From NCBI RefSeq assembly GCF_964355755.1, contig NC_092680.1, positions 3,077,001 through 3,141,000 on the forward strand: DNA of 64,000 bases, given 5' to 3'. The stretch is from Antedon mediterranea (lineage: Eukaryota > Echinodermata > Crinoidea > Comatulida > Antedonidae). The notes beneath the pieces were generated by a model that saw only the letters and a program-made list of their open reading frames with translations, was not told where the DNA came from and ran no database searches. A program made the position numbers and the translations under genes. Below, one piece after another: positions 11,986 through 24,040 of the stretch; position 1 is the first letter of the stretch, and each line of letters begins with the position of its first letter.

Positions 11986-12692
11986 GATATTCTTAGCTAG
12001 CTACACATAATATATCTTAGTTACACACAAACTTACTAAGATATAATGCCACCTTAAAATGAATTTACAAAAAGTAACCTGATTTGAAATGCATAGAAAA
12101 CTTAAACCTCTATTCTTAACTACACTTATATTTCCTAACTACACACTGCAGGGAAATCTTACAATACTAAGATAATGCCACCTTACACATTATAGATAAT
12201 AATTTACAAACACATGTTTAACATTTTTTTAAGGCACTGAAACTTAAACCTCTGCGTTCTTAGCTACACTTAATACAGTATACCTTAACAACAAACATAC
12301 CTGCAGGAAAAGCTTACAATACCAAAATATAATGCCACCTTACACATAATATATCATAATTTACAACACATATTTAACATTATTTGAAATGCACTAAAAC
12401 TTAAACCTCTACGTTCTTAGCTACACTTAATTCAGTTATCTTAGCAACACACATACCTGCAGAAAAAGCTTACAATACCAAGATATAATGCCACCTTACA
12501 CATTATAGATAATAATTTACAACACATATTTAACTTTATTTGAAATGCACTGAAACTTAAACCTCTACGTTCTTAGCTACACTTAATTACAGTATATAAC
12601 ACACATATCTGCAGAGAAAAGCTTACAATACAAAAATAATGCCACCTTATATCATAATTTACAACAAATATTTAAAATTATTCAAACACATA
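11986..12692. repeat. C block between B arrays 1 and 2
   Basis: Starts with a junction word GATATTCTTAGCTAGCTACA that recurs at 14,501, 17,285 and 19,667. It then holds several ~155-160-bp units with CTGCAGGAAAAGCTTACAAT and GCCACCTTACACATTAT. Confidence 0.9.
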
Positions 12693-12726
12693 CCTGTAGA
12701 GAAAACGCAAACCAAATGTACCTTAC

Positions 12727-12767
12727 CTTTGTTTAGTTAGATTTGTATCTGTATAGGTGCATGCTAT
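12727..12767 (-). other. D-type 41-nt exon-like core, copy 2
   Basis: Read on the - strand, TTACTCATTTCAG precedes exactly 41 nt starting ATAGCATGCA and ending AACAAAG, followed by donor GTAAGG. The sequence differs from the B cores, but the length and the splice-site layout are the same. Confidence 0.6.
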
Positions 12768-12815
12768 CTGAAATGAGTAAGAGTAAAGAACAATTATTAT
12801 TTGCAGGTTTTGTTG

Positions 12816-14500
12816 TACTTACCTGTGATTGGTTCCAACAGTCTTCCATTGATATGTTCATAGCTGAAAAGAGGAAATATAAAGAAATTTAATTATACCA
12901 TTGCATAGGCTTAGATGTTTCTTACCTGTGATTGGTTCCTACACTATTGCATCGATATGTCCATATCTGAACAAGGGAAAATATGAAAAAAATTTAATTA
13001 TACCATTGCATAGGCTTTGATATTTCTTACCTGTGATTGGTTCAACAGTTGTGCATCGATATGTCCATATCTGAAAAGGGAAAATATGAAAAAATGTAAT
13101 TTTACCAATACATCTTTGATGTTTCTTACCTGTGATTGGTTCCAACAGTCTTGCATCGGTATGCCATATCTGAAAAAGGAAAATATAAATAAATTTAATT
13201 ATTCCATTGCATAGGCTTTGATTTTTCTTACCTGTGATTGTTTCTAACAGTCTTGCATCGGTATGTCCATATCTGAAAAGGGAAAATATAAGAAATTTAA
13301 TTATACCAATACATCTTTGATGTTTCTTACCTGTGATTGGTTCCAACAGTCTTGAATTGGTATGTCCATATCTGAAAAAGGAAAATATAAAGAAATTTAA
13401 TCATACCATTGTATAGGCTTAGATGTTTCTTACCTGTGATTGGTTGCAACAGTCTTGCATTGGTATATCCATATCTGAAAAGGGAAAATATAAAGACATT
13501 TAGTATATCATTGCATAGCCGTTGAGATTTCTTACCTGTGATTGGTTCCAACTGTCTTGCATTGGTATGCCCATATCTGAAAAGGGAAAATATAAAGAAA
13601 TTTAATTATACCATTGCATAGGCTTTGATGTTTCTTACCTGTGATTGGTTGCAACTGCCTTGCATCAGTATATCCATACCTGAAAGGGAAATATAAAGAA
13701 ATTTAATTATACTATTGCTTAAGTTTTGATGTTTCTTACCTGTGATTGGTTCCTACAGTCTTGCATCGATATGTCCATATCTGAAATGAGAACATTTTAA
13801 GAAAATTATTATACCATTGAATAGACTGGATATTTCTTACCTGTGATTGGTTCCAACAGCCTTGCATTGGTATGTCCATATCTGAAATGGGAAAATATCA
13901 AGACATTTATTATACCATTCCATAGGCTATGATGTTTCTTACCTGTGATTGGTTGCAACTGCCTTGCATCATTATGTCCATACCTGAAAAGAGAAAATAT
14001 AAAGAAATTTAATTATACTATTGCTTCGGTTTTGATGTTTCTTACCTGTGATTGGTCCAACAGTCTTGCATCAGTGCGTGCATATCTGAAATGAGAAAGT
14101 TTAAAGAAATTTAATTATACCATTGCATAGACTTGATATTTCTTACCTGTGATTGGTTCCAACAGCCTTGCATCGGTATGTCCATATCTGAAAAGGGAAA
14201 ATATCAAGACATTTATTATACCATTGCATAGACTTGATATTTCTTACCTGTGATTGGTTCCAACAGCCTTGCATCGGTATGTCCATATCTGAAAAGGGGA
14301 AAAAAATAAAGACATTTATTATACCATTGCATAGACTTGATATTTCTTACCTGTGATTGGTTCCAACAGCCTTGCAACGGTATGTCCATATCTGAAAAGG
14401 GAAAATATCAAGACATTTATTATACCATTGCATAGGCTATGATGTTTCTTACCTGTGATTGGTTCCAACAGTCTTGCATCGGTATGTCCTTATCTGAAAA
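12816..14500 (-). repeat. B array block 2: 17 units
   Basis: Same ~102-bp unit as block 1. Most cores are 41 nt; the cores at about 13,030, 13,130 and 14,046 are 40 nt through single-base deletions. Donors CACAG|GTAAG are intact in essentially all units. Confidence 0.93.
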
Positions 14501-15370
14501 GATATTCTTAGCTAGCTACACATAATATATCTTAGTTACACACAAACTTACTAAGATATAAAGCCACCTTAAAATGAATTTACAAAAAGTAACCTGATTT
14601 GAAATGCATTGAAAACTTAAACCTCTATTCTTAACTACACTTATATTTCCTAACTACACACGACCTGCAGGGAAATCTTACAATACTAAGATAATGCCAC
14701 CTTACACATTATAGATAATAATTTACAAACACATGTTTAACATTTTTTTAATGCACTGAAACTTAAACCTCTGCGTTCTTAGCTACACTTAATACAGTAT
14801 ACCTTAACAACAAACATACCTGCAGGAAAAGCTTGCAATACCAAAATATAATGCCACCTTACACATTATATATAATAATTTAAAACACATATTTAACATT
14901 ATTTGAAATGCACTGAAACTTAAACCTCTGCGTTCTTAGCTACACTTAATACAGTATACCTTAACAACAAACATACCTGCAGGAAAAGCTTACAATACCA
15001 AAATATAATGCCACCTTACACATTATATATCATAATTTACAACACATATTTAACATTATTTGAAATGCACTGAAACTTAAACCTCTACGTTCTTAGCTAC
15101 ACTTAATACAGTATACCTTAACAACAAACATACCTGCAGGAAAAGCTTACAATACCAAAATATAATGCCACCTTACACATTATAGATAATAATTTACAAC
15201 ACATATTTAACTTTATTTGAAATGCACTGAAACTTAAACCTCTACGTTCTTAGCTACACTTAATTACAGTATATAACACACATATCTGCAGAGAAAAGCT
15301 TACAATACAAAGATAATGCCACCTTACACATCATAATTTACAACAAATATTTAAAATTATTCAAACACAT
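14501..15370. repeat. C block between B arrays 2 and 3
   Basis: Copy of the 11,986 block with one or two extra ~157-bp internal units, hence longer (870 versus 707 bp). Confidence 0.9.
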
Positions 15371-15405
15371 ACCTGTAGAGAAAACGGAAACCAAATGTAC
15401 CTTAC

Positions 15406-15446
15406 CTTTGTTTAGTTAGATTTGTATCTGTAGAGGTTCATGCTAT
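15406..15446 (-). other. D-type 41-nt exon-like core, copy 3
   Basis: As at 12,727, with identical acceptor and donor, and again exactly 41 nt. Confidence 0.6.
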
Positions 15447-15494
15447 CTGAAATGAGTAAGAGTAAAGAACAATTATTATTTGCAGGTTTTGTTG

Positions 15495-17284
15495 TACTTA
15501 CCTGTGATTGGTTCCAACAGTCTTCCATTGGTATGTCCATATCTGAAATGAGAAAGTATAAAGAAATGTAATTATACCATTGCATAGGCTTTGATGTTTC
15601 TTACCTGTGATTTGTTCCAACAGTCTTTCATCTGTATGTATGTCTGAAAACAGAAAATATAAAGAGATTTAATTATACCATTGCATAGGATTTGATGTTT
15701 CTTACCTGTGATTGGTTCCAACAGTCTTTCATCTGTATGTCCATATCTGAAGAGGGAAAGTATAAAGAAATTTAATTATACCATTGCATAGGCTTTGATA
15801 TTTCTTACCTGTGATTGGTTCCAACAGTTGTGCATCGATATGTCCATATCTGAAAAGGGAAAATATGACAAAATGTAATTTTACCAATACATCTTTGATG
15901 TTTCTTACCTGTGATTGGTTCCAACAGTCTTGCATCGGTATGCCATATCTGAAAAAGGAAAATATAAATAAATTTAATTATTCCATTGCATAGGCTTTCA
16001 TGTTTCTTACCTGTGATTGGTTCCAACAGTCTTGCATCGGTATGCCATATCTGAAAAAGGAAAATATAAATAAATTTAATTATTCCATTGCATAGGCTTT
16101 GATTTTTCTTACCTGTGATTGTTTATAACAGCCTTGCATCAGTACATCCATATCTGAAAAGGGAAAATATAAGAAATTTAATTATACCAATACATCTTTG
16201 ATGTTTCTTACCTGTGATTGGTTCCAACAGTCTTGAATTGGTATGTCCATATCTGAAAAAGGAAAATATAAAGAGATTTAATCATACCATTGTATAGGCT
16301 TAGATGTTTCTTACCTGTGATTGGTTGCAACAATCTTGCATTGGTATATCCATATCTGAAAAGGGAAAATATAAAGACATTTAGTATATCATTGCATAGC
16401 CGTTGAGATTTCTTACCTGTGATTGGTTCCAACTGTCTTGCATTGGTATGCCCTTATCTGAAAAGGGAAAATATAAAGAAATTTAATTATACCATTGCAT
16501 AGGCTTTGATGTTTCTTACCTGTGATTGGTTGCAACTGCCTTGCATCAGTATCTCCATACCTGCTGAAAGGGAAATATAAAGAAATTTAATTATACTATT
16601 GCTTAGGTTTTGATGTTTCTTACCTGTGATTGGTTCCAACAGTCTTGCATCGATATGTCCATATCTGAAATGAGAAAATTTAAAGAAAATTATTATACCA
16701 TTGAATAGACTGGATATTTCTTACCTGTGATTGGTTCCAACAGCCTTGCATTGGTATGTCCATATCTGAAATGGGAAAATATCAAGACATTTATTATACC
16801 ATTCAATAGGCTATGATGTTTCTTACCTGTGATTGGTTGCAACTGCCTTGCATCATTATGTCCATACCTGAAAAGAGAAAATATAAAGAAATTTAATTAT
16901 ACTATTGCTTCGGTTTTGATGTTTCTTACCTGTGATTGGTTCCAACAGTCTTGCATCAGTGCGTGCATATCTGAAATGAGAAAGTTTAAAGAAATTTAAT
17001 TATACCATTGCATAGACTTGATATTTCGTACCTGTGATTGGTTCCAACAGCCTTGCATCGGTATGTCCATATCTGAAAAGGGGAAAAAAATAAAGACATT
17101 TATTATACCATTGCATAGACTTGATATTTCTTACCTGTGATTGGTTCCAACAGCCTTGCATCGGTATGTCCATATCTGAAAAGGGAAAATATCAAGACAT
17201 TTATTATACCATTTCATAGGCTATGATGTTTCTTACCTGTGATTGGTTCCAACAGTCTTGCATCGGTATGTCCTTATCTGAAAA
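15495..17284 (-). repeat. B array block 3: 18 units
   Basis: Largest block. It contains subtypes with TTTCATCTG inside the core (about 15,607 and 15,709) and one 39-nt core (15,607). Unit order strongly parallels block 2, so the two blocks are copies of one another rather than independent expansions. Confidence 0.93.
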
Positions 17285-18153
17285 GATATTCTTAGCTAGC
17301 TACACATAATATATCTTAGTTACACACAAACTTACTAAGATATAATGCCACCTTAAAATGAATTTACAAAAAGTAACCTGATTTGAAATGCATTGAAAAC
17401 TTAAACCTCTATTCTTAACTACACTTATATTTCCTAACTACACACGACCTGCAGGGAAATCTTACAATACTAAGATAATGCCACCTTACACATTATAGAT
17501 AATAATTTACAAACACATGTTTAACATTTTTTTAATGCACTGAAACTTAAACCTCTGCGTTCTTAGCTACACTTAATACAGTATACCTTAACAACAAACA
17601 TACCTGCAGGAAAAGCTTACAATACCAAAATATAATGCCACCTTACACATTATATATAATAATTTAAAACACATATTTAACATTATTTGAAATGCACTGA
17701 AACTTAAACCTCTGCGTTCTTAGCTACACTTAATACAGTATACCTTAACAACAAACATACCTGCAGGAAAAGCTTACAATACCAAAATATAATGCCACCT
17801 TACACATTATATATCATAATTTACAACACATATTTAACATTACTTGAAATGCACTGAAACTTAAACCTCTACGTTCTTAGCTACACTTAATACAGTATAC
17901 CTTAACAACAAACATACCTGCAGGAAAAGCTTACAATACCAAAATATAATGCCACCTTACACATTATAGATAATAATTTACAACACATATTTAACTTTAT
18001 TTGAAATGCACTGAAACTTAAACCTCTACGTTCTTAGCTACACTTAATTACAGTATATAACACACATATCTGCAGAGAAAAGCTTACAATACAAAGATAA
18101 TGCCACCTTACACATCATAATTTAAAACAAATATTTAAAATTATTCAAACACA
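17285..18153. repeat. C block between B arrays 3 and 4
   Basis: Near copy of 14,501-15,370 in sequence and length. Confidence 0.9.
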
Positions 18154-18189
18154 TACCTGTAGAGAAAACGGAAACCAAATGTACCTTAC

Positions 18190-18230
18190 CTTTGTTTAGT
18201 TAGATTTGTATCTGTAGAGGTGCATGCTAT
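18190..18230 (-). other. D-type 41-nt exon-like core, copy 4
   Basis: Same 41-nt segment with acceptor TTTCAG and donor GTAAGG on the - strand. Confidence 0.6.
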
Positions 18231-18279
18231 CTGAAATGAGTAAGAGTAAAGAACAATTATTATTTGCAGGTTTTGTTGT

Positions 18280-19666
18280 ACTTACCTGTGATTGGTTCCA
18301 ACAGTCTTCCATTGGTATGTCCATAGCTGAAAAGGGAAAATATAAAGAAATTTAATTATACCATTGCATAGGCTTAGATGTTTCTTACCTGTGATTGGTT
18401 CCTACACTATTGCATCGATATGTCTATATCTGAACAAGGGAAAATATGAAAAAAATTTAATTATACCATTGCATAGGCTTTGATGTTTCTTACCTGTGAT
18501 TGGTTCCAACAGCCTTGCATCAGTATGTCCATATCTGAAAAAGGAAAATATAAAGAAATTCAGTTATACTATTGCTTAGGTTTTGATGTTTCTTACCTGT
18601 GATTGGTTCCAAAAGTCTTGCATCATTATGTCCATATCTGAAATGAGAAAGTATAAAGAAATGTAATTATACCATTGCATAGGCTTTGATGTTTCTTACC
18701 TGTGATTTGTTCCAACAGTCTTTCATCTGTATGTATGTCTGAAAACAGAAAATATAAAGAGATTTAATTATACCATTGCATAGGCTTTGATGTTTCTTAC
18801 CTGTGATTGGTTCCAACAGTCTTTCATCTGTATGTCCATATCTGAAAAGGGAAAGTATAAAGAAATTTAATTATACCATTGCATAGGCTTTGATATTTCT
18901 TACCTGTGATTGGTTCCAACAGCCTTGCATTGGTATGTCCATATCTGAAATGAGAAAATTTAAAGAAAATTATTATACCATTGAATAGACTGGATATTTC
19001 TTACCTGTGATTGGTTCAAACAGCCTTGCATTGGTATGTCCATATCTGAAATGGGAAAATATCAAGACATTTATTATACCATTCCATAGGCTATGATGTT
19101 TCTTACCTGTGATTGGTTGTAACTGCCTTGCATCATTATGTCCATACCTGAAAAGGGAAAATATAAAGAAATTGAATTATACTATTGTATAGGCTTAGAT
19201 GTTTCTTACCTGTGATTGGTTGCAACAGTCTTGCATTGGTATATCCATATCTGAAAAGGGAAAATATAAAGACATTTAGTATATCATTGCATAGCCGTTG
19301 AGATTTCTTACCTGTGATTGGTTCCAACAGTCTTGCATCACTGCGTGCATACCTGAAATGAGAAAGTTTAAAGAAATTTAATTATACCATTGCATAGACT
19401 TGATATTTCTTACCTGTGATTGGTTCCAACAGCCTTGCATCGGTATGTCCATATCTAAAAAGGGGAAAAAAATAAAGACATTTATTATACCATTGCATAG
19501 ACTTGATATTTCTTACCTGTGATTGGTTCCAACAGCCTTGCATCGGTATGTCCATATCTGAAAAGGGAAAATATCAAGACATTTATTATACCATTGCATA
19601 GGCTATGATGTTTCTTACCTGTGATTGGTTCCAACAGTCTTGCATCGGTATGTCCTTATCTGAAAT
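18280..19666 (-). repeat. B array block 4: 14 units
   Basis: Same repeat. The block is shorter than block 3 because several interior units are missing; the unit at about 19,104 joins directly to the type found later in block 3. Confidence 0.93.
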
Positions 19667-20380
19667 GATATTCTTAGCTAGCTACACATAATATATCTTA
19701 GTTACACACAAACTTACTAAGATATAATGCCACCTTAAAATGAATTTACAAAAAGTAACCTGATTTGAAATGCATTGAAAACTTAAACCTCTATTCTTAA
19801 CCACACTTATATTTCCTAACTACACACGACCTGCAGGGAAATCTTACAATACTAAGATAATGCCACCTTACACATTATAGATAATAATTTACAAACACAT
19901 GTTTAACATTTTTTTAATGCACTGAAACTTAAACCTCTGCGTTCTTAGCTACACTTAATACAGTATACCTTAACAACAAACATACCTGCAGGAAAAGCTT
20001 ACAATACCAAAATATAATGCCACCTTACACATTATATATCATAATTTACAACACATATTTAACATTATTTGAAATGCACTGAAACTTAAACCTCTACGTT
20101 CTTAGCTACACTTAATACAGTATACCTTAACAACAAACATACCTGCAGGAAAAGCTTACAATACCAAAATATAATGCCACCTTACACATTATAGATAATA
20201 ATTTACAACACATATTTAACTTTATTTGAAATGCACTGAAACTTAAACCTCTACGTTCTTAGCTACACTTAATTACAGTATATAACACACATATCTGCAG
20301 AGAAAAGCTTACAATACAAAGATAATGCCACCTTACACATCATAATTTACAACAAATATTTAAAATTATTCAAACACATA
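19667..20380. repeat. C block between B arrays 4 and 5
   Basis: Copy of the other C blocks, lacking one of the ~157-bp units found at 14,501 and 17,285. Confidence 0.9.
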
Positions 20381-20414
20381 CCTGTAGAGAAAACGGAAAC
20401 CAAATGTACCTTAC

Positions 20415-20455
20415 CTTTGTTTAGTTAGATTTGTATCTGTAGAGGTTCATGCTAT
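20415..20455 (-). other. D-type 41-nt exon-like core, copy 5
   Basis: Same 41-nt segment with intact splice-like signals. Confidence 0.6.
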
Positions 20456-20504
20456 CTGAAATGAGTAAGAGTAAAGAACAATTATTATTTGCAGGTTTTG
20501 TTGT

Positions 20505-21520
20505 ACTTACCTGTGATTGGTTCCAACAGTCTTCAATTGGTATGTCCATAGCTGAAAAGGGAAAATATAAAGAAATTTAATTATACCATTGCATAGGCTT
20601 AGATGTTTCTTTCCTGTGATTGGTTCCTACACTATTGCATCGATATGTCCATATCTGAACAAGGGAAAATATGAAAAAAATTTAATTATACCATTGCATA
20701 GGCTTTGATGTTTCTTACCTGTGCTTGGTTCCAACAGCCTTGCATCAGTATGTCCATATCTGAAAAAGGAAAATATAAAGAAATTCAGTTATACTATTGC
20801 TTAGGTTTTGATGTTACTTACCTGTGATTGGTTCCAACAGTCTTGCATCATTATGTCCATATCTGAAATGAGAAAGTATAAAGAAATGTAATTATACCAT
20901 TGCATAGGCTTTGATGTTTCTTACCTGTGATTTGTTCCAACAGTCTTTCATCTGTATGTATGTCTGAAAACAGAAAATATAAAGAGATTTAATTATACCA
21001 TTGCATAGGCTTTGATGTTTCTTACCTGTGATTGGTTCCAACAGTCTTTCATCTGTATTTCCATATCTGAAAAGGAAAAGTATAAAGAAATTTAATTATA
21101 CCATTGCATAGGCTTTGATATTTCTTACCTGTGATTGGTTCCAACAGTTGTGCATCGATATGTCCATATCTGAAAAGGGAAAATATGACAAAATGTAATT
21201 TTACCAATACATCTTTGATGTTTCTTACCTGTGATTGGTTCCAACACTCTTGCATCATTATGTCCATATCTGAAAAGGGAAAATATAAAGAAATTTATTT
21301 ATACCATTGCATAGGCTTAGATGTTTCTTACCTGTGATTGGTTCCAACACTCTTGCATCGGTATGTCCATATCTGAAAAGGAAAAATATAAAGAAATTTA
21401 TTTATACCATTGCATAGGCTTAGATGTTTCTTACCTGTGATTGGTTCCAACAGCCTTGCATTGGTATGTCAATATCTTAAAAGGGAAAATATAAAGAAAT
21501 GTAATTATACCATTGCATAG
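20505..21520 (-). repeat. B array block 5: 10 units
   Basis: The 5'-most block in the - orientation. One unit (about 20,614) has lost the donor GT (TTTCCTG instead of TTACCTG on +). Another (about 20,718) has GTGCTTGG in the core. The other donors and acceptors are intact. Confidence 0.93.
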
Positions 21521-21534
21521 GCTTTGATGTTCAC

Positions 21535-21569
21535 CTGTGATTGCTTTCCTTGTATTGTCAAAACTAGAT
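21535..21569 (-). other. Divergent 35-nt exon-like segment at the head of the array
   Basis: On the - strand, TTCTTCTCTTTTCAG precedes 35 nt starting ATCTAGTTTTGAC and ending AATCACAG, followed by donor GTGAAC. It shares the donor-end sequence and spacing with the B cores but differs elsewhere, so it may be the single-copy exon from which the array grew. Confidence 0.45.
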
Positions 21570-22043
21570 CTGAAAAGAGAAGAAACATTATTTTATATGA
21601 ACATGTGATTTCTTTGTTTTAAGTGAAGAATTATACACTTTATTATAATTCTTTCTACAATTTGTCGAGGTCTCCCAAATTTATTTTGCATGCTTTCTGT
21701 AACATTTTACATTTTACACAATAAACAATTGATGTGTTAGTATACATGTAACACTTATAGCTGTGTCTGCATTAACTAATAGTTGTCCCAAGAAACCTAA
21801 ATTGTCTGAAAAAAAAAAGAGAGTGCAGGGAAAAATTATTCTTATTATGTGCATACATAAAAACAGTAAAAGGCCCATATAAATGACAAAACATTTATTT
21901 GTGTAAATCTAAAATGTTACAGAAGTACGCGCAGAAACAAAAGCTACCTAAAATCTAACTGCAAAGTACAAGAAGTATAAATATTATGTGATTTAAACCT
22001 AAACATTCTTACTTGGAAATATAAGAATATAAAATAATATTAC

Positions 22044-22118
22044 TTATCTGTCATAAGTGTAGAGAAGCACAACAGGAATAATAATACCAGTCAGCAGTCT
22101 GAGGACTGGAAGTAAGAC
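22044..22118 (-). other. Candidate exon with possible start codon upstream of the array
   Basis: On the - strand a strong acceptor (TTTTTTTTGCAG) precedes 75 nt ending GATAA|GTAATA. An ATG at 22,054-22,052 reads ATG ACA GAT AA in phase 2. Joined to 21,569-21,535 this continues openly as MTDKSSFDNTRKAIT, and exits in phase 1 into the first 41-nt core. A different frame of the same exon reads hydrophobic (LLPVLRLLTGIIIPVVLLY) but stops at TAA. There is no transcript evidence in the sequence itself. Confidence 0.35.
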
Positions 22119-22254
22119 CTGCAAAAAAAAATCTAACATCAAAAAATAAACAAAAAATAAATAAATATTTGTCCTTAAATAAGACAAGTACACTTAAATT
22201 GTATTATTATATTCTATAAAAGATTTAACCTATTCAATTCAACAATAAATGTTC

Positions 22255-22440
22255 CCGTATTAAAATTATACATCTCCCGAGGCCCCGAGACTCCTTTCCC
22301 GCTAGTAGATTGGGCTGAGTAGAAAATCAGACGACGTACGCAATGAACACCTGTGACGTCACAGTGACCGGGAACCAGTGAACGCGCTAAGCAGACGATA
22401 ATAACGGTTCGCGGTGATTTACTTTTACAAACCATAGCTC
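22255..22440. promoter_or_regulatory. CpG-rich segment, possible second promoter
   Basis: Locally rich in CG dinucleotides (CCGCTAG, ACGACGTACG, GTGACGTCACAG with a CRE-like TGACGTCA) compared with its AT-rich surroundings. A frame on the - strand from 22,435 has no recognisable motif. Confidence 0.3.
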
Positions 22441-22773
22441 AATGTAGGCTCAGTTATTTTCGCTAAAATTGAAAAAAATAAACTATCTTGATGAAATCAG
22501 TGTTGTAAATAGTAATAGAATATATTGAAATTGAAAATTGGCAAATTTGTAGGCCAAAGTAGCATCAGGCTTATGCCTAAAATTTCAAACGAGTTGATCG
22601 AGGGCCTAGGCGAAGAAGTGGTTCATAAAATCAACATTTTCTGTATAAAAATGTGTCATTAAATAAGATAAAGAAGTAAATTATGAGCTAGGGCCTACTA
22701 AAAGACTATATTATAATTGATAACTCGTAATATTTTGTATTAGTGCATATTTTTAAACAAATAAAATACTTAC

Positions 22774-22860
22774 CTCCTCTACGGTCCTTCTCTCTCTTGA
22801 TGTTTCTTCGTCGCCGCCAACTTACGAAATGACAACGTAAGTCGCCGAGTCGGTAACGTG
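22774..22860 (-). promoter_or_regulatory. Candidate first (non-coding) exon and promoter
   Basis: CpG-containing segment with an AAGTTGGCGGC word (YY1-like) followed on the - strand by GTAGAGGAG|GTAAGTAT, an almost ideal donor. No ATG lies before the donor. It is suitably placed as the 5' UTR exon of a - strand transcript running into the repeat field. Confidence 0.4.
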
Positions 22861-23749
22861 ACGAAAACTATCCAAATTGTTAGATGAACTTATTCTAACT
22901 GTGATTGGCTAAATCTTCGTTACTGTTTTTGCTGCAACTCGTTGATTGGTTAATCAATAATTACTGTTGCCCCCGCGTATTCTGAACTATCTCGGAACAA
23001 CGATTGGTCAACTTTTTCACAGAAACACGTGTCTCCTGCATGCTACACACCAAACTCCGCCCAGAGGAAGTTTTAAGAACTTTTTTACTAGAGGGAGCTA
23101 TTCATGGTTGAAGAGTTGCCAGGATCATACAATAATGTTTTATGTTGTTATTATGTATAAGGACTTCAAAACGCATGGACAATTAGGTTATCAAAAGTTA
23201 TTAGCTTAGGGTGTCTAGATGATTGAATTTACGTTAGGTGGCAGTGTGATCGACGTTTCATGTCAAGTTAATATAGTAAACTTGTTTTAATCCATAAGAT
23301 TTAAACTTGAAGTTGATACTTATTAATAGATTAATTTGCTGAATGCATAAATCTAAAGCTGTACTTATTCGCAATATTTCAAACACCATAATATGAATAA
23401 CTAGAGCCTATAATAAAAGGCAACATGAACATTTTTTACCATAATAAACAACTAAACTAAATTAATATATATATTTGGCGGCAAGAACAATTGTATAATC
23501 AGTACAATACTACTACAGATTGTATGAATATTATGATTTTAAAACAAATTTGTTTAGAAATATATTAATAACGTGAAATGCTAGATGTCATAAATTAATA
23601 AATCTAATGTTTTAACAGTTATGAATTAACCGTATCTTATTTTTTTAATCATAATGTTATATGTTATTATTTCAATATGTTAAAATTAGTTACAGATGTC
23701 AGGATAGGCTTTTATGTTAGAATTAAGGCAAAAATAATTATTAGTCCTC

Positions 23750-23856
23750 TCTCCATGACGGTTGTCACATAATGCTTTCTATTATTTTTTATTGTATTTA
23801 TATGTTTCATATGGACAGTTTGTCTGAAATAAAGTTGAATTGAATTGAATTGAATA
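23750..23856 (+). mobile_element. Truncated retroelement 3' end
   Basis: Ends with an AATAAAG word followed by a (TTGAA)-type simple tail, TTGAATTGAATTGAATTGAA. This is the usual 3' end of several non-LTR retrotransposons. Similar tails occur at 25,580, 32,055 and 58,515. No coding part remains. Confidence 0.5.
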
Positions 23857-23999
23857 GTAATACTTTTTACATTTTATCTTCATTATACAACGACGAGACA
23901 ACTAAATTACGTAAACAGTTCACCGACATTTTTAGTATTATTACTGAAATTTGGAATGTGCAAAATCTATTCTAACCCGTGGTTAATTTTTATTCGGAC

Positions 24000-24040
<41 letters not shown>

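Noticed and set aside
12939-13551. Long - strand frames in the repeat field (repeating MEPITGKK... and RYGHTDARLLEP)
   Set aside because: They read straight through cores, donors and spacers of the ~102-bp repeat. They persist only because the unit happens to lack stops in that frame. Not genes as such; only the 41-nt cores are worth considering.
11216-21520. Resemblance to a CRISPR array (regular repeats)
   Set aside because: The repeat unit is ~102 bp with no unique spacers, the window is clearly animal nuclear DNA, and no cas genes exist.
22214-22435. 73-codon - strand frame in the CpG-rich segment
   Set aside because: No family resemblance. Composition is explained by the CpG-rich flank. 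A splice from CACAG|GTGTTC to the 22.1-kb exon reaches a stop soon after.
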